A stretch of DNA of 64,000 nucleotides. Origin: Enterobacter asburiae. Lineage in GTDB: Bacteria > Pseudomonadota > Gammaproteobacteria > Enterobacterales > Enterobacteriaceae. The position numbers were made by a program, and so were the translations under genes. Each line of letters begins with the position of its first letter. Within the stretch, counting starts at the first letter, position 1. Below the pieces are notes generated by a model. That model worked only from the letters and a program-made list of their open reading frames with translations. It was not told the origin of the DNA and ran no database searches. The stretch spans positions 4,588,001-4,652,000 of the forward strand of contig JAAQVN010000001.1 in the NCBI GenBank assembly GCA_011754535.1, in the 5' to 3' direction. This document shows, one piece after another, positions 25,634 to 35,951 of the stretch.

Positions 25634-27127
25634 TCAGAGTTTACCGTTATTCATTATGGCCAGTTCGTCCCAGATCGCGTCAATTCGCGCGGTCACGGCA
25701 GGATCTTTTTTGATCGGGCGACCCCATTCACGGTCGGTTTCGCCAGGCCATTTATTTGTGGCATCCAGTCCCATCTTTGAGCCAAGACCGGAAACCGGCG
25801 AGGCAAAATCCAGATAATCTATCGGCGTGTTTTCGACTAACACCGTATCACGCGCAGGATCCATTCGCGTGGTGATTGCCCAGATGACGTCATTCCAGTC
25901 GCGGGCGTTAACGTCATCATCGCAGACAATAACAAATTTGGTATACATAAACTGGCGCAGGAAAGACCATACGCCCATCATCACGCGTTTAGCATGACCT
26001 GGGTACTGTTTCTTCATCGTAACCACCGCCATGCGATACGAGCATCCTTCAGGCGGCAGATAAAAATCAACGATTTCCGGGAACTGCTTTTGCAGGATCG
26101 GCACAAATACTTCGTTCAGCGCCACGCCCAGCACCGCCGGTTCATCCGGTGGACGGCCAGTATAGGTTGAGTGATAAATCGCATCTTCACGCTGGGTAAT
26201 GTGCGTGACGGTAAACACCGGGAAGTTATCCACTTCGTTGTAATAGCCGGTATGGTCGCCGTAAGGGCCTTCTGGCGCCATTTCACCCTGCTCAATGTAA
26301 CCTTCCAGCACAATTTCTGCACTGGCCGGTACTTCGAGATCGTTAGAGATACACTTCACGACCTCGGTTTTGGTCCCACGCAGCAGGCCGGCAAAGGCAT
26401 ATTCAGAGAGCGTATCCGGGACGGGCGTGACCGCGCCCAGAATGGTGGCCGGATCGGCGCCTAAGGCGACAGACACCGGGAAACGTTCACCCGGATGCGC
26501 AGCACACCACTCCTGGAAATCCAGCGCGCCGCCGCGATGCGACAGCCAGCGCATGATGAGCTTATTTTTGCCAATCAGCTGCTGGCGATAAATACCGAGG
26601 TTTTGCCGCTCTTTATGCGGCCCGCGCGTCACGGTGAGGCCCCAGGTAATCAGCGGCGCAGCATCTTCAGGCCAGCACTGCATAATCGGAATTTTGGTGA
26701 GATCCACCGCCTCACCTTCCAGCACTTTCTGCTGGCACGGCGCGCCGCGCAGTCGTTTGGTGGGCATGTTTAGCACCTGCTTAAACTGCGGCAGCTTGTC
26801 GAACAGATCGCGGAAGCCTTTCGGCGGCTCTGGCTCTTTCAAAAATGCCAGCAGTTTACCCACTTCACGCAGCGCGGTAACGTCTTCCTGCCCCATCCCC
26901 AGGGCGACACGACGCGGAGTGCCGAACAGGTTGCACAGCACCGGCATGGAGTAACCTTTGGGATTTTCAAACAGTAATGCGGGACCACCGGCACGCAGAG
27001 TCCGGTCAGCAATTTCTGTCATTTCCAGATAAGGATCAACAGGAAGCGTAATGCGTTTCAATTCACCCTGCTGTTCCAGCAGCGTCAGGAAGTCGCGGAG
27101 ATCGTGGTATTTCATGCAGTTAGTCAT
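25634..27127 (-). CDS. ubiD: UbiD, 3-octaprenyl-4-hydroxybenzoate decarboxylase
   Basis: UbiD decarboxylates 3-octaprenyl-4-hydroxybenzoate in ubiquinone synthesis with prenylated FMN made by UbiX. It has 497 residues. Diagnostic segments include [19 protein letters not shown], the conserved [11 protein letters not shown] (about 290) with the catalytic Glu/Arg/Asp region, and [14 protein letters not shown]. The start at 27127 (MTNCMKY) follows AGAGG by 2 bases. An internal ATG four codons on would begin MKYHDL, so the exact start is uncertain. Confidence 0.96.
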   Translation of the reverse strand: MTNCMKYHDLRDFLTLLEQQGELKRITLPVDPYLEMTEIADRTLRAGGPALLFENPKGYSMPVLCNLFGTPRRVALGMGQEDVTALREVGKLLAFLKEPEPPKGFRDLFDKLPQFKQVLNMPTKRLRGAPCQQKVLEGEAVDLTKIPIMQCWPEDAAPLITWGLTVTRGPHKERQNLGIYRQQLIGKNKLIMRWLSHRGGALDFQEWCAAHPGERFPVSVALGADPATILGAVTPVPDTLSEYAFAGLLRGTKTEVVKCISNDLEVPASAEIVLEGYIEQGEMAPEGPYGDHTGYYNEVDNFPVFTVTHITQREDAIYHSTYTGRPPDEPAVLGVALNEVFVPILQKQFPEIVDFYLPPEGCSYRMAVVTMKKQYPGHAKRVMMGVWSFLRQFMYTKFVIVCDDDVNARDWNDVIWAITTRMDPARDTVLVENTPIDYLDFASPVSGLGSKMGLDATNKWPGETDREWGRPIKKDPAVTARIDAIWDELAIMNNGKL

Positions 27128-27297
27128 GGCCTCTCTGTAAGCGCTTCATTATACGGCGTAAGCCTTCTCGATGCTGTAATTTTGTTAAATTCGCGTGAAC
27201 TTATCCGTTGTGTTCGAATTTCCCCCATTATAATCAACTTAGCGATCCCTCCAGGGTTTTGATATGCTTGCGCCCCGAACTAAGGGAAAGAGTGATT

Positions 27298-27789
27298 ATG
27301 CAGGCCTGGTATTTACTGTATTGCAAACGCGGGCAACTTCAGCGCGCGCAGGAACATCTTGAACGTCAGTCAGTAAATTGTCTGACACCCGTGATCACGC
27401 TTGAAAAAATGCAGCGCGGGAAGCGCACAACCGTCAGTGAGCCTCTATTCCCGAACTATCTGTTCGTGGAGTTCGACCCTGAGGTGATCCACACCACCAC
27501 CATCAGCGCAACGCGCGGCGTCAGCCACTTCGTTCGTTTTGGTGCCCACCCGGCCACGGTTCCGTCGACCGTCATTCATCAGCTGTCTGTTTATCAACAG
27601 CCTGAAGGGATCACCGATCCGGAAACCCCTTACGCGGGCGATAGCGTCGTCATTACGGAAGGCGCATTCGAAGGCCTGCAGGCGATTTTCGCCGAGCCGG
27701 ACGGTGAAGCACGCTCAATGCTGTTGCTCAATCTGCTGAACAAGCAGGTGCTGCAGAGCGTGAAAAACACCGACTTCCGCAAAGTCTAA
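27298..27789 (+). CDS. rfaH: RfaH, NusG-like operon-specific antiterminator
   Basis: RfaH is recruited to ops elements in paused transcription complexes and promotes transcription and translation of long surface-polysaccharide, LPS and conjugation operons. It has 163 residues. The NGN domain (about 1-100) contains [12 protein letters not shown], and the C-terminal KOW domain (about 115-163), which can refold from helix to barrel, contains [13 protein letters not shown]. The chosen ATG at 27298 gives the usual N-terminus [13 protein letters not shown]. Its stop overlaps the tatD stop by 4 bases in convergent orientation. Confidence 0.97.
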   Translation: MQAWYLLYCKRGQLQRAQEHLERQSVNCLTPVITLEKMQRGKRTTVSEPLFPNYLFVEFDPEVIHTTTISATRGVSHFVRFGAHPATVPSTVIHQLSVYQQPEGITDPETPYAGDSVVITEGAFEGLQAIFAEPDGEARSMLLLNLLNKQVLQSVKNTDFRKV

Positions 27790-28580
27790 ACGTTTATCCC
27801 GAACAGGCGACGCACGTTGTCATCCGTCTGCGCGGAAAGCCAGTGCGGATCCTCTCCGCGCCAGTGCGCTACGCGCTCAACAATGTGCCCCAGCCAGACG
27901 GGCTCATTTCGCCGCGATGCCGGTTTGGGCTTCATATCTCGCGGCAGCAGATATGGCGCATCGGTTTCAAGAAGCAAGCGTTCTGCCGGGATCGCCGGCA
28001 GCAGCTCGCGAAGCTCAAGCCCGCGACGCTCATCGCAAACCCAACCGGTAATGCCCAGATAAAGCCCTCGCTTCAGGCAATCCAGCGCTTCCTGCCGTGA
28101 ACCGGTGAAGCAGTGCAGCACTGCGCCCGGCAGTTTATCCAGCCACGGGTCGAGCAGTGCGAGAAAACGTTCATGCGCATCGCGACAGTGCATAAAGACG
28201 GGCATCTCAAGCTCTGCAGCCAGCGCAAGCTGGGCAGTGAATGCCTTTTCCTGTTCGTCAGGCGTCGAGTAGTTGCGGTTGAAATCGAGCCCGCACTCGC
28301 CAATAGCCACCACCTCTGCTGTTTTCGCCAGCGCGCGCAGTGTTTCTGCGCCCTCCTCAGTCCACTGACTGCTGTCATGAGGGTGAACGCCTGCGGTTGA
28401 CCAGCAGCGTTGATAACGTTGCGCCAGCCGCTGCGCCTGCTCACTCTCATGCAGGTTGGTCCCGGTCAGCAGGAGTCCTTTGACGCCGGCGTCAAAAGCC
28501 CGTGCAACCACCTCGTCACGATCTTTCGCAAACTGTGAACTGGTCAGGTTGAGTCCGATATCAAACATGCGAATCCCCAT
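27786..28580 (-). CDS. tatD: TatD, metal-dependent DNase of the amidohydrolase family
   Basis: TatD is a cytoplasmic TIM-barrel metallonuclease with 3'-5' exonuclease activity, linked to DNA repair after peroxide; it is not needed for Tat export. It has 264 residues. [35 protein letters not shown] and ETDAPYL hold the metal ligands. The start is ambiguous: 28580 (MGIRMFDIG) or 28568 (MFDIG, preceded by GGGG at 6 bases). It is the last gene of tatABCD. Confidence 0.94.
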   Translation of the reverse strand: MGIRMFDIGLNLTSSQFAKDRDEVVARAFDAGVKGLLLTGTNLHESEQAQRLAQRYQRCWSTAGVHPHDSSQWTEEGAETLRALAKTAEVVAIGECGLDFNRNYSTPDEQEKAFTAQLALAAELEMPVFMHCRDAHERFLALLDPWLDKLPGAVLHCFTGSRQEALDCLKRGLYLGITGWVCDERRGLELRELLPAIPAERLLLETDAPYLLPRDMKPKPASRRNEPVWLGHIVERVAHWRGEDPHWLSAQTDDNVRRLFGINV

Positions 28581-28587
28581 AGAACAA

Positions 28588-28603
28588 CCGCCCTGACGGG
28601 CGG
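28588..28603 (-). other. Hairpin in the tatC-tatD gap
   Basis: CCGCCC-GTCA-GGGCGG occupies most of the 29-base tatC-tatD gap on the minus strand and is followed by TTGTT. It is too weak in U content for a good terminator, but it could reduce tatD expression relative to tatABC or mask its ribosome-binding site. Confidence 0.4.
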
Positions 28604-28609
28604 CTGGTT

Positions 28610-29380
28610 TTACTCTTCAGTGGTCTTTTCGGACGCGTCGTCTTCATCGTCCGACCGGCGTCCTTTACCCACGTAAAAACGCGAGAAGAAGACGCCAACC
28701 TCAAACAGGCAGTACATCGGTATTGCCAGCAGCGTTTGCGAGAAGACGTCCGGCGGCGTCAGCAGCATGCCGACTACGAAGGCGCCTACCAGGATATACG
28801 GACGCTTCTTACGCAGGTCATCAGGGGTGGTTACCCCAACCCAACAAAGCAGCACAATGGCCACCGGCACTTCAAATGCCACGCCGAACGCCATAAACAG
28901 CGCCATCACAAAGCTGAGGTAGCTGGCGATATCCGTCGACACCTGGACACCTTCCGGCGCGGTGTGCGTCAGGAAGCCGAAGGCCAGCGGGAAGACAACG
29001 AAGTAGGCAAACGCCATGCCGATATAGAACAGCAGCGAACTGGATACCAGTAGCGGGATGACCAGCTTGCGTTCGTGCTTATACAGTGCCGGCGCAACAA
29101 ACGCCCATACCTGATAAAGGATGACCGGAGCAGAGGCAATCAATGAAACCCAGAAGGTCAGCTTAATCGGCGTAAAGAACGGAGAAGCAACGTCTGTTGC
29201 AATCATCGTTGCGCCCAGCGGCATCTGCTTGATCAGCGGCGCAGAGACCACCTGATAGATATCGTTGGCGAAATAGACCAGGCAAAGGAATATGAGGAAT
29301 ACCGCAATAATGCAGTTTAACAGGCGCTTACGCAGCTCAATAAGGTGCGTAATAAGCGGTTGAGTATCATCTACTGCCAT
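28610..29380 (-). CDS. tatC: TatC, twin-arginine translocase receptor subunit
   Basis: TatC is the six-helix inner-membrane protein that binds twin-arginine signal peptides together with TatB. It has 256 residues. The N-terminal cytoplasmic [12 protein letters not shown] and the first loop with SPFFTPIKL are hallmark signal-peptide contact regions. FPLAFGFL and GVAFEVPV mark middle membrane helices. The C-terminus is a charged acidic tail. It starts 2 bases after tatB. Confidence 0.97.
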   Translation of the reverse strand: MAVDDTQPLITHLIELRKRLLNCIIAVFLIFLCLVYFANDIYQVVSAPLIKQMPLGATMIATDVASPFFTPIKLTFWVSLIASAPVILYQVWAFVAPALYKHERKLVIPLLVSSSLLFYIGMAFAYFVVFPLAFGFLTHTAPEGVQVSTDIASYLSFVMALFMAFGVAFEVPVAIVLLCWVGVTTPDDLRKKRPYILVGAFVVGMLLTPPDVFSQTLLAIPMYCLFEVGVFFSRFYVGKGRRSDDEDDASEKTTEE

Positions 29381-29382
29381 GG

Positions 29383-29925
29383 TTACGCTTTATCACTCGA
29401 CGAGGGGGATGATTCGGAAACGGGCGCGGCGGGTTTAGCTTCAGCCGTTTTTACCATCGGCTCTTCCGGCTGTGCCTGTTTTTTCAGTTCAGTTTCCTGC
29501 GGCGTTTGCTCAGGCGCTGCGGCCTGGTGCTCCGCACTCGCTGGCGTCACGCCCTCACGCTGCGCTTCGCTGTCCTTCACCACCGGGTTATGAATAGTGT
29601 TCGCTTCATCGCTCGCTTTTTCAGGATCGTTAACGCTGTAAGAGCGCTTCATGGATTCCGCCGCTTCGCGCAGTTCATCCATTGAGGCTTTCAGTTCCGG
29701 CGTCAGGTTATCCATGCTCGCCTTCTCGACCTTTTTCAGGCTTTCCTGAAACTCCTGCAGCTTAAGTTCCTGCGCCAGCTCATTCTGAACGGTCGAGGCC
29801 AGCGATCTTAGCGCACGAACCCAGCCCACGACGGTTTTTACCGCAACCGGCAGACGCTGCGGTCCCAGCACGATCAGACCAATCACAAAGACCAGCAGCA
29901 GCTCACTAAAACCAATGTCGAACAC
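29383..29925 (-). CDS. tatB: TatB, twin-arginine translocase subunit
   Basis: TatB partners TatC in signal-peptide recognition. It has 180 residues: an N-terminal membrane helix (about 6-21, [16 protein letters not shown]), an amphipathic helix (about 22-60), and a long Pro/Ala/Glu-rich tail of low complexity. The start is GTG (GTG TTC GAC ATT). It is 3 bases after tatA. The tail differs most from E. coli, as is usual for TatB. Confidence 0.95.
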   Translation of the reverse strand: MFDIGFSELLLVFVIGLIVLGPQRLPVAVKTVVGWVRALRSLASTVQNELAQELKLQEFQESLKKVEKASMDNLTPELKASMDELREAAESMKRSYSVNDPEKASDEANTIHNPVVKDSEAQREGVTPASAEHQAAAPEQTPQETELKKQAQPEEPMVKTAEAKPAAPVSESSPSSSDKA

Positions 29926-29928
29926 GAC

Positions 29929-30183
29929 TTACACCTGCTCTTTATCGTGGCGTTTAGCGTCTTCCTTTTTGGCATCTTCTTGCTTGTCGGAGATGGATTT
30001 AGCAGTAAAGTCAGCGTCCTGGCTGGTTTTATCCTGCTTGCTCTCATCATCGCTCATCGCTTTCTTGAAGCCTTTGATAGACGCGCCCAGATCGGAACCA
30101 ATAGAACCGAGCTTTTTGGTGCCAAACAGCAGCACGACGATGACGGCAATAATGACTAATTGCCAGATACTGATACCACCCAT
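29929..30183 (-). CDS. tatA: TatA, twin-arginine translocase pore-forming subunit
   Basis: TatA oligomerises to form the conduit for folded proteins. It has 84 residues: N-terminal membrane helix (about 4-20), hinge FGTKKLG (conserved Phe-Gly), an amphipathic helix to about 42, then a charged tail. It heads the tatABCD operon. A TATAAT at 30224-30229 on the minus strand could be part of its promoter, but I see no matching -35. Confidence 0.95.
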   Translation of the reverse strand: MGGISIWQLVIIAVIVVLLFGTKKLGSIGSDLGASIKGFKKAMSDDESKQDKTSQDADFTAKSISDKQEDAKKEDAKRHDKEQV

Positions 30184-30259
30184 ACATATTCCTCAGGGAT
30201 AGATGATTAATTGGTCAGATCGCATTATACGTATGCGACCCGTCGATGGCGACGCAAAC

Positions 30260-31900
30260 TCAGCGCGTTTTTCTCCATCCTGCAAGCCAGACAACAACCC
30301 CGCCAGCCATCAACCAGGCGGGCATCATCTGCCAGTCAGGACGGTTGATCAGCAGCAGCGTACCGCTCAGCAGCAGCGTTGCGCCAATCCCAAAAAGATA
30401 GCGTGACTGTCCCTGGCGCACACGGCTGGACTGAAGCTCGCGGGCGATTTTATCCATGCTGTGCTGAAGATTCTTGCTCTGACGCAAACTGTCGTAAACC
30501 AGCTCAGGAATTTCAGGCATTTTTTCTATCCAGAACGGGCCTTTCTCTTTAAGAGACCGAACCAGCGCCGGAAGGCCAACCTGATCCTTAATCCAGGATT
30601 CCAGGAAAGGTTTAGCCGTCTTCCACAAGTCTAACTGAGGATAGAGTTGTCGACCTACACCTTCAACGTAAAGTAATGTTTTCTGAAGTAAAACTAACTG
30701 CGGCTGAACTTCCATATTAAAGCGGCGAGCCGTATTGAACAGGTTTAACAATACGTGGCCAAAGGAGATTTCTGCCAGCGGTTTTTCAAAAATTGGTTCG
30801 CAAACGGTCCGGATCGCAAACTCGAACTCTTCGACGTTGGTGTCCGGCGGAACCCAGCCGGAATCAACGTGCAGCTCAGCCACTTTTCGGTAGTCGCGGT
30901 TGAAGAACGCGATGAAGTTTTCAGCCAGATAACGTTTATCTTCTTTGTTCAGCGAGCCCACAATCCCACAGTCGATACCGATGTACTTCGGATCCTCAGG
31001 ATGCTCGTAGCTCACGAAGATATTACCCGGGTGCATGTCCGCGTGGAAAAAGCTGTCGCGGAAGACCTGGGTAAAGAAGACCTGAACGCCACGTTCGGCC
31101 AGCAGCTTCATGTTCGTTCCCTGCTTCTCCAGGGCCACCACATCCGAAACCGGAATACCGTAGATGCGCTCCATGACCATCATGTTTTGGCTGCAGTAGT
31201 CAGAATAGACTTCAGGCACATAGAGCATCGGGCTGTTTTCAAAGTTCCGACGCAGCTGAATAGCGTTTGCCGATTCGCGCAGCAGATTAAGCTCATCAAT
31301 CAGCGTTTTTTCATACTCCCGCACCACTTCCATCGGGCGCAGTCGGCGACCATCAGGTAACAAACGCGGTACCCAACGCGCCAGACGATAAATCAGCTTC
31401 ATGTCGGCTTTGATGATCGGCAGGATATCCGGGCGGATCACTTTGATCACCACCTCTTTACCGTTCTCTTTCAGACGCGCAGTGTGCACCTGAGCGATAG
31501 AAGCCGACGCCAGCGGTTCTATTTCGAAATCGTCAAACCAGGCTTCAACGGGAAGATTTCCCATCGCCTCTTCGATCTGTTTCTTCGCTCTCACCCCATC
31601 AAACGGGGCGACACGGTCCTGAAGCATCGCCAGTTCATCGGCAATGTGCGGCGGGAAGAGATCGCGGCGGGTTGAGAGCATCTGCCCGAACTTAATCCAT
31701 ACCGGGCCGAGCTCCTGCAGCGCCAGACGCAGGCGTTCACCCAGCGGCTGACCTTTATGGCGATTTGGCATCCAGAACAGCGTCCGCCGCCAGATTCTGA
31801 GCGGCAGCGTGATACGCATTTTGGGGATAAGCTCGTCGAGCCCGTAACTCAAAAAGGTGTGGATGATAAAATAGAGGCGCCGAATTTCACCAGGCGTCAT
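30260..31900 (-). CDS. ubiB: UbiB, kinase-like protein required for ubiquinone synthesis
   Basis: UbiB is an ABC1/ADCK-family atypical kinase-like ATPase needed for coenzyme Q biosynthesis, probably by helping lipid precursors reach the Ubi complex. It has 546 residues. The KxGQ motif is in [13 protein letters not shown] (about 75-90), the A-rich loop in ASASIAQVH, and metal/catalytic Asp residues lie in [12 protein letters not shown] and IDCGIVG. Two membrane helices sit at the C-terminus (about 498-540). It overlaps ubiJ (ATGA), so ubiE-ubiJ-ubiB form an operon. Confidence 0.96.
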   Translation of the reverse strand: MTPGEIRRLYFIIHTFLSYGLDELIPKMRITLPLRIWRRTLFWMPNRHKGQPLGERLRLALQELGPVWIKFGQMLSTRRDLFPPHIADELAMLQDRVAPFDGVRAKKQIEEAMGNLPVEAWFDDFEIEPLASASIAQVHTARLKENGKEVVIKVIRPDILPIIKADMKLIYRLARWVPRLLPDGRRLRPMEVVREYEKTLIDELNLLRESANAIQLRRNFENSPMLYVPEVYSDYCSQNMMVMERIYGIPVSDVVALEKQGTNMKLLAERGVQVFFTQVFRDSFFHADMHPGNIFVSYEHPEDPKYIGIDCGIVGSLNKEDKRYLAENFIAFFNRDYRKVAELHVDSGWVPPDTNVEEFEFAIRTVCEPIFEKPLAEISFGHVLLNLFNTARRFNMEVQPQLVLLQKTLLYVEGVGRQLYPQLDLWKTAKPFLESWIKDQVGLPALVRSLKEKGPFWIEKMPEIPELVYDSLRQSKNLQHSMDKIARELQSSRVRQGQSRYLFGIGATLLLSGTLLLINRPDWQMMPAWLMAGGVVVWLAGWRKTR

Positions 31901-32502
31901 TTGCCCTCCAGTTTTTCCAGCCGTTTGGTTAACGCATTAACCGCGCGTTCAACAGCAGCGGTCTCTTCCGCAAACCACGCCACTTCCAGCGGTCCGGGGG
32001 CCATGCGCCACTCTTCCGTCAGTACTTCCGCGGCATAGCGCTGTTGACGTTGCAGATTTTTGCGCAGGAACGCCGTGCCGCCATGAATAACTTTCCCGAT
32101 CCCTTCAGCGGCGATGTCGCCAATAAAAGGCGCCAGCAGCTCTGCCGGGTCGAATTCAGCCAGATCGCTGAGCGCAACAAAGTTCTGCACGACCTGGATG
32201 TCGCCTTCTACTTCCAGCTCACCGCTGCGGATAAGCGCCGTTAATTGCTGGCGATCGCGCAATTTTGGCAGCACGCTCATATGGGTAATGACCGAGCAAT
32301 CAGCCTCGCCTTCCCACTCACCCAGAACGTCAAGCTGGCGTTCGCTGAAGACCAGCACGAGCGGCGTCGAGAACTCTTTTAATACAATGCGCAGTACCTT
32401 CCCGTTTAGCCGCTGACGTGCGGCTTTCAGCGCCGGAGCGCGATACAGGAAGGCATTCAGCACATTCTCGATGCCTGCGGTGACTAAGGGTTTAAAGGGC
32501 AC
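31897..32502 (-). CDS. ubiJ: UbiJ, accessory lipid-binding factor of ubiquinone synthesis
   Basis: UbiJ (formerly YigP) has an N-terminal SCP2 domain that binds ubiquinone intermediates, and with UbiK it scaffolds the late Ubi enzymes. It has 201 residues. The start is a GTG at 32502 ([11 protein letters not shown]) preceded by GGAGGTG, giving the E. coli length; an in-frame ATG upstream lies within ubiE and is rejected. The C-terminus is a predicted coiled coil ([18 protein letters not shown]), matching UbiK binding. In E. coli the sRNA EsrE derives from the 3' part of this gene. Confidence 0.95.
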   Translation of the reverse strand: MPFKPLVTAGIENVLNAFLYRAPALKAARQRLNGKVLRIVLKEFSTPLVLVFSERQLDVLGEWEGEADCSVITHMSVLPKLRDRQQLTALIRSGELEVEGDIQVVQNFVALSDLAEFDPAELLAPFIGDIAAEGIGKVIHGGTAFLRKNLQRQQRYAAEVLTEEWRMAPGPLEVAWFAEETAAVERAVNALTKRLEKLEGK

Positions 32503-32515
32503 GGGACACCTCCAC

Positions 32516-33271
32516 TCAGAATTTGTAACCGCGATGCAGCGCGACGACACCCGCCGTCATGTTGAAGTATTCAACGTTCTCAAATTCCGCATCCTGCATC
32601 ATGGCTTTTAAGGTGTCCTGATCCGGGTGCATGCGAATTGATTCCGCCAGATAGCGATAGCTTTCCGCGTCGTTTGCCACCAGCTCGCCAATACGCGGCA
32701 GCACGTGGAAGGAATAGGCGTCGTAAGCTTTGCTCAGCGGGTCGATAATCGGTTTAGAGAACTCGAGCACCAGCAGGCGTCCACCCGGCTTCAGCACACG
32801 GTACATGGAGCGCAGCGCTTTTTCTTTATCGGTGACGTTACGCAGACCGAAGGAAATAGTGATGCAGTCAAAGGTATTGTCCGGGAACGGCAGCGCTTCG
32901 GCGTTGGCCTGCACGTATTCCACGTTACCCACCACGCCGATGTTACGCAGCTTTTCGCGTCCCATTTTAAGCATGGAGTCATTAATATCAGCCAGTACAA
33001 CGCGACCGGTTTCGCCGACCAGACGGGAGAATTTCGCCGTCAGATCGCCCGTACCGCCAGCCAGATCGAGAACCGTTTGTCCACGACGCACACCGCTGCA
33101 GTCAATGGTGAAGCGCTTCCACAAGCGATGAATGCCGAACGACATCAAGTCATTCATCACATCGTACTTCGCCGCCACGGAATGAAATACGTGGGCCACC
33201 ATGTCAGCTTTCTGCGCTTTGGCTACTGTCTGAAAGCCAAAGTGCGTCGTGTCTTGTGAATCGTCAACCAT
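32516..33271 (-). CDS. ubiE: UbiE, ubiquinone/menaquinone C-methyltransferase
   Basis: UbiE is a SAM-dependent methyltransferase used in both ubiquinone and menaquinone pathways. It has 251 residues, the usual length. SAM motif I is [10 protein letters not shown] (about 68-77), with ADINDSML following, and the family signature [18 protein letters not shown] near 155. The N-terminal TTHFGFQTV is also conserved. It lies 13 bases upstream of ubiJ. Confidence 0.98.
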   Translation of the reverse strand: MVDDSQDTTHFGFQTVAKAQKADMVAHVFHSVAAKYDVMNDLMSFGIHRLWKRFTIDCSGVRRGQTVLDLAGGTGDLTAKFSRLVGETGRVVLADINDSMLKMGREKLRNIGVVGNVEYVQANAEALPFPDNTFDCITISFGLRNVTDKEKALRSMYRVLKPGGRLLVLEFSKPIIDPLSKAYDAYSFHVLPRIGELVANDAESYRYLAESIRMHPDQDTLKAMMQDAEFENVEYFNMTAGVVALHRGYKF

Positions 33272-33337
33272 CTCAGAGCCTGCTAATCAGTCAAATGTTC
33301 GTGAAGTGTAACAGATTGGGCGCAATTGCCCTACGAT

Positions 33338-34795
33338 TCAACCACCGCGAAAGAAACGCGCCGGCTGTTCATCTGGCGATAAACCTGCCGCTAAATCGTT
33401 GTCCTGGCTGAGGGTATTTTGTTCATCCCTGCCCTCACGCAGACGGAACTCTTCGTCCTGCGCTGTCGCCTGTTCGACCAATTCCGGATTAATCTCGCGT
33501 TTAACCTCCACCCCCAGGCTGCGGAATGCTTCAGCCTGCGCAAGCAGGTTGCCACGCCCCGAGGAGAGCTTTTTCATCGCCTGGCGGTAGTTATCCTGCG
33601 CACGGTCCAGGCTTTGTCCGACGGAAGACATATCGTCCACGAACAGACGCATTTTGTCGTACAGCTTGCTGGCGCGATCGGCAATCTGCTGGGCATTGCG
33701 GCTCTGGTGCTCATAGCGCCACAGGTTGGCAATGGTCCGCAAGGCCACTAACAGCGTGGTGGGGCTGACCAGCATAATGTTATTTTTCAGCGCTTCAGTG
33801 ATAAGCTCAGGCTGTCTGTCGAGCGCCAGCAAAAACGCGGGTTCGACCGGGATAAACATCAGCACGTAGTCCAGCGAGCGCAGCCCCGGCAGCTGCTGAT
33901 AATCCTTTCTGCCCAGCAGGCGAATATGGTTACGCACGGAAGCAATGTGCTCCTGCAGCGCCGATTCGCGCGTGTAGTCATCTTCGGCATTGAAGTAACG
34001 CTCATAAGCCACCAGCGTCATTTTGGCGTCAATGACCACATCTTTGCCCTGTGGCAGCCGCACAATCACATCCGGCTGCATGCGCGAGCGGGCGTCGTTT
34101 TCGATACTTACCTGCGTTTCGTATTCATATCCTTCCCGCAGGCCGGAGGCTTCCAGCACGCGGGTAAGTACCACTTCCCCCCAGTTACCCTGAGTTTTGT
34201 TATCGCCTTTCAGCGCCCGCGTCAGGTTGACCGCCTCCTGTGCCATCTGCGCATTCAGCTGCTGAAGATTGCGAATCTCATGGGCCAGCGTGTGGCGCTC
34301 GCGGGCTTCCTGACCAAAGCTGTCCTGCACCTGACGGCGAAAGCCGTCCAGCTGTTCGCGCAGCGGCGTCAGGAGGCTGTTCAGGCTCTGGCGATTCTGT
34401 TCGTCAACGCGGCGGTTGCTGTGCTCGAAAATGCGGTTAGCGAGGTTCTCAAACTGCTCGCTGAGGCGCTGCTCGCTGTTGATCATCTGGCGGATTTTGT
34501 CTTCGGCGTGCAACTGAGTGGACTCAAGGCGGGTAGTCACTTCGCGGAGATCGGCCTCCAGCGAGGTGTTGATATCACGCAGGTTACGCAGTTCGTTATT
34601 GAGCAGCTCGCACTCGTCGCGCCAGTGGTCGCTCAGCGCAACCTGTTGTTTTGCCGCGCTAAGCTCGGCGACGATCTCTTCCCGCTCAGCCAGCTGCTCG
34701 GCTTTCTGCTGCGCGTGCTGGTAACTGGAAATCAGCCAGCCTATCCCTACGCCCGCCAGCGCAATCACCGCATAAATCAGGATTGAGATATCCAC
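33338..34795 (-). CDS. rmuC: RmuC, DNA recombination-limiting protein
   Basis: RmuC limits inversion at short inverted repeats in E. coli and has a nuclease-like fold, but its precise reaction is not known. It has 485 residues: one N-terminal membrane helix (about 5-24), a coiled-coil region (about 30-180, rich in Glu, Gln, Arg and Leu), then the RmuC core with NWGEVVL and VDAKMTLVAYERYF segments. The C-terminal tail (from about 440) is acidic and variable. Confidence 0.92.
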   Translation of the reverse strand: MDISILIYAVIALAGVGIGWLISSYQHAQQKAEQLAEREEIVAELSAAKQQVALSDHWRDECELLNNELRNLRDINTSLEADLREVTTRLESTQLHAEDKIRQMINSEQRLSEQFENLANRIFEHSNRRVDEQNRQSLNSLLTPLREQLDGFRRQVQDSFGQEARERHTLAHEIRNLQQLNAQMAQEAVNLTRALKGDNKTQGNWGEVVLTRVLEASGLREGYEYETQVSIENDARSRMQPDVIVRLPQGKDVVIDAKMTLVAYERYFNAEDDYTRESALQEHIASVRNHIRLLGRKDYQQLPGLRSLDYVLMFIPVEPAFLLALDRQPELITEALKNNIMLVSPTTLLVALRTIANLWRYEHQSRNAQQIADRASKLYDKMRLFVDDMSSVGQSLDRAQDNYRQAMKKLSSGRGNLLAQAEAFRSLGVEVKREINPELVEQATAQDEEFRLREGRDEQNTLSQDNDLAAGLSPDEQPARFFRGG

Positions 34796-34886
34796 AATGC
34801 CCCCTGCATCAACGTATTACCCGCACAAAATAAGATTGTGCTGTATAAACGTCCAGTTTGAAAGGGTTTTCCTGCGAGGCGCTACG

Positions 34887-34917
34887 CAAAAAATAAAGGC
34901 CGAACGCGTCGGCCTTT
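34887..34917 (-). terminator. udp terminator
   Basis: On the minus strand AAAGGCCGA-CGCGT-TCGGCCTTT is followed by ATTTTTTG, 18 bases after the udp stop. The opposite strand also ends with TTTTA, so it may act on both strands. Confidence 0.8.
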
Positions 34918-34934
34918 TATCTCAGAGAGGAGAA

Positions 34935-35696
34935 CTAGATCAGGCGGCGAGCCGCTTCAACCACGATTTTCACCGCATGACTTTCGGTCTGCTTCATGGT
35001 TTCGGCGTTCGGGATCTCCTGCTGGGTACGGTTGACGATAACGCCCGCCACCATACCGGCACGCAGACCCTGGCTTGCGCACATGGTCAGCAGCGTTGCG
35101 GATTCCATTTCGTAGTTCATCACGCCCATAGACTGCCACTCTTCCATTGAGCCTTTGAAGCGGCTTACAACGCGGCCAGAGAAGGTGTCGTAACGCTCCT
35201 GGCCCGGGTAGAAGGTATCGGAAGAGGCGGTTACGCCCACGTGAGTGGTTGCGCCCACGGATTTCGCCGCTTCAACCAGCGCGGTGGTGCACTCGAAATC
35301 AGCCACTGCCGGGAATTCCATCGGCGCAAAGTGCAGGCTCGCGCCGTCCAGACGCACGGACGCGGTCGTCACCAGCACGTCGCCGACGTTGATGTGCGGC
35401 TGAATAGCGCCGGTGGTACCGATACGCAGGAAAGTACGAATGCCCAGTTGCGCCAGCTCTTCAACCGCAATCGAGGTAGACGGGCCACCGATACCGGTAG
35501 AGCACACAATCACCGCTTTGCCATCCAGCTCTGCGCGCCAGGTGGTGAATTCACGATGGGCAGCCAGCTTGACCGGCTTATCCATCAGCGCGGCGATCTT
35601 TTCCACACGCTCCGGATCGCCAGGGACGATAGCGAGCGTAGCCCCTTGTAAATCGTTTTTAGTGAGGCCGAGATGAAAAACATCAGACTTAGACAT
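34935..35696 (-). CDS. udp: Udp, uridine phosphorylase
   Basis: Udp cleaves uridine with phosphate to uracil and ribose-1-phosphate in pyrimidine salvage. It has 253 residues, typical of the hexameric enzyme. The sequence begins [16 protein letters not shown] and has PGDPERV (phosphate binding), GTTGAIQ and the [10 protein letters not shown] motif that contacts ribose. Two CRP-like sites upstream suggest CRP/CytR control as in E. coli. Confidence 0.98.
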   Translation of the reverse strand: MSKSDVFHLGLTKNDLQGATLAIVPGDPERVEKIAALMDKPVKLAAHREFTTWRAELDGKAVIVCSTGIGGPSTSIAVEELAQLGIRTFLRIGTTGAIQPHINVGDVLVTTASVRLDGASLHFAPMEFPAVADFECTTALVEAAKSVGATTHVGVTASSDTFYPGQERYDTFSGRVVSRFKGSMEEWQSMGVMNYEMESATLLTMCASQGLRAGMVAGVIVNRTQQEIPNAETMKQTESHAVKIVVEAARRLI

Positions 35697-35769
35697 AGGT
35701 GACTCCTCTGTGGGTCGGTTAGTCAGAAGAAGTAAAACGGTACTTTACAGAAGCAGTAAGCATATTTTC

Positions 35770-35783
35770 GTGACGAACCTCAC
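35770..35783. promoter_or_regulatory. CRP site 1 of udp
   Basis: GTGACGAACCTCAC has consensus half-sites with a 6-base spacer. It lies 74 bases from the udp start codon. Its centre is 52 bp from that of the second site, the tandem layout of CytR-regulated promoters. Confidence 0.65.
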
Positions 35784-35821
35784 CATGAATGAAAATGATT
35801 ACATTGAATTTCCATAAAAAA

Positions 35822-35835
35822 GTGATTTACATCAC
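35822..35835. promoter_or_regulatory. CRP site 2 of udp
   Basis: GTGATTTACATCAC (flanked to AGTGATTTACATCACA) closely matches the CRP consensus. With the site at 35770 it would bracket a CytR operator. Confidence 0.75.
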
Positions 35836-35951
35836 ATTAACAAGTTATATCGCCAGGTGCTGCACAAAAGATAGACCGTTTAAGGCACTGTGAGTTGTTA
35901 ACCTGGTGTCTATATTTACCTTTGCGCTAACTCATTGGTACGGAGAATGCC

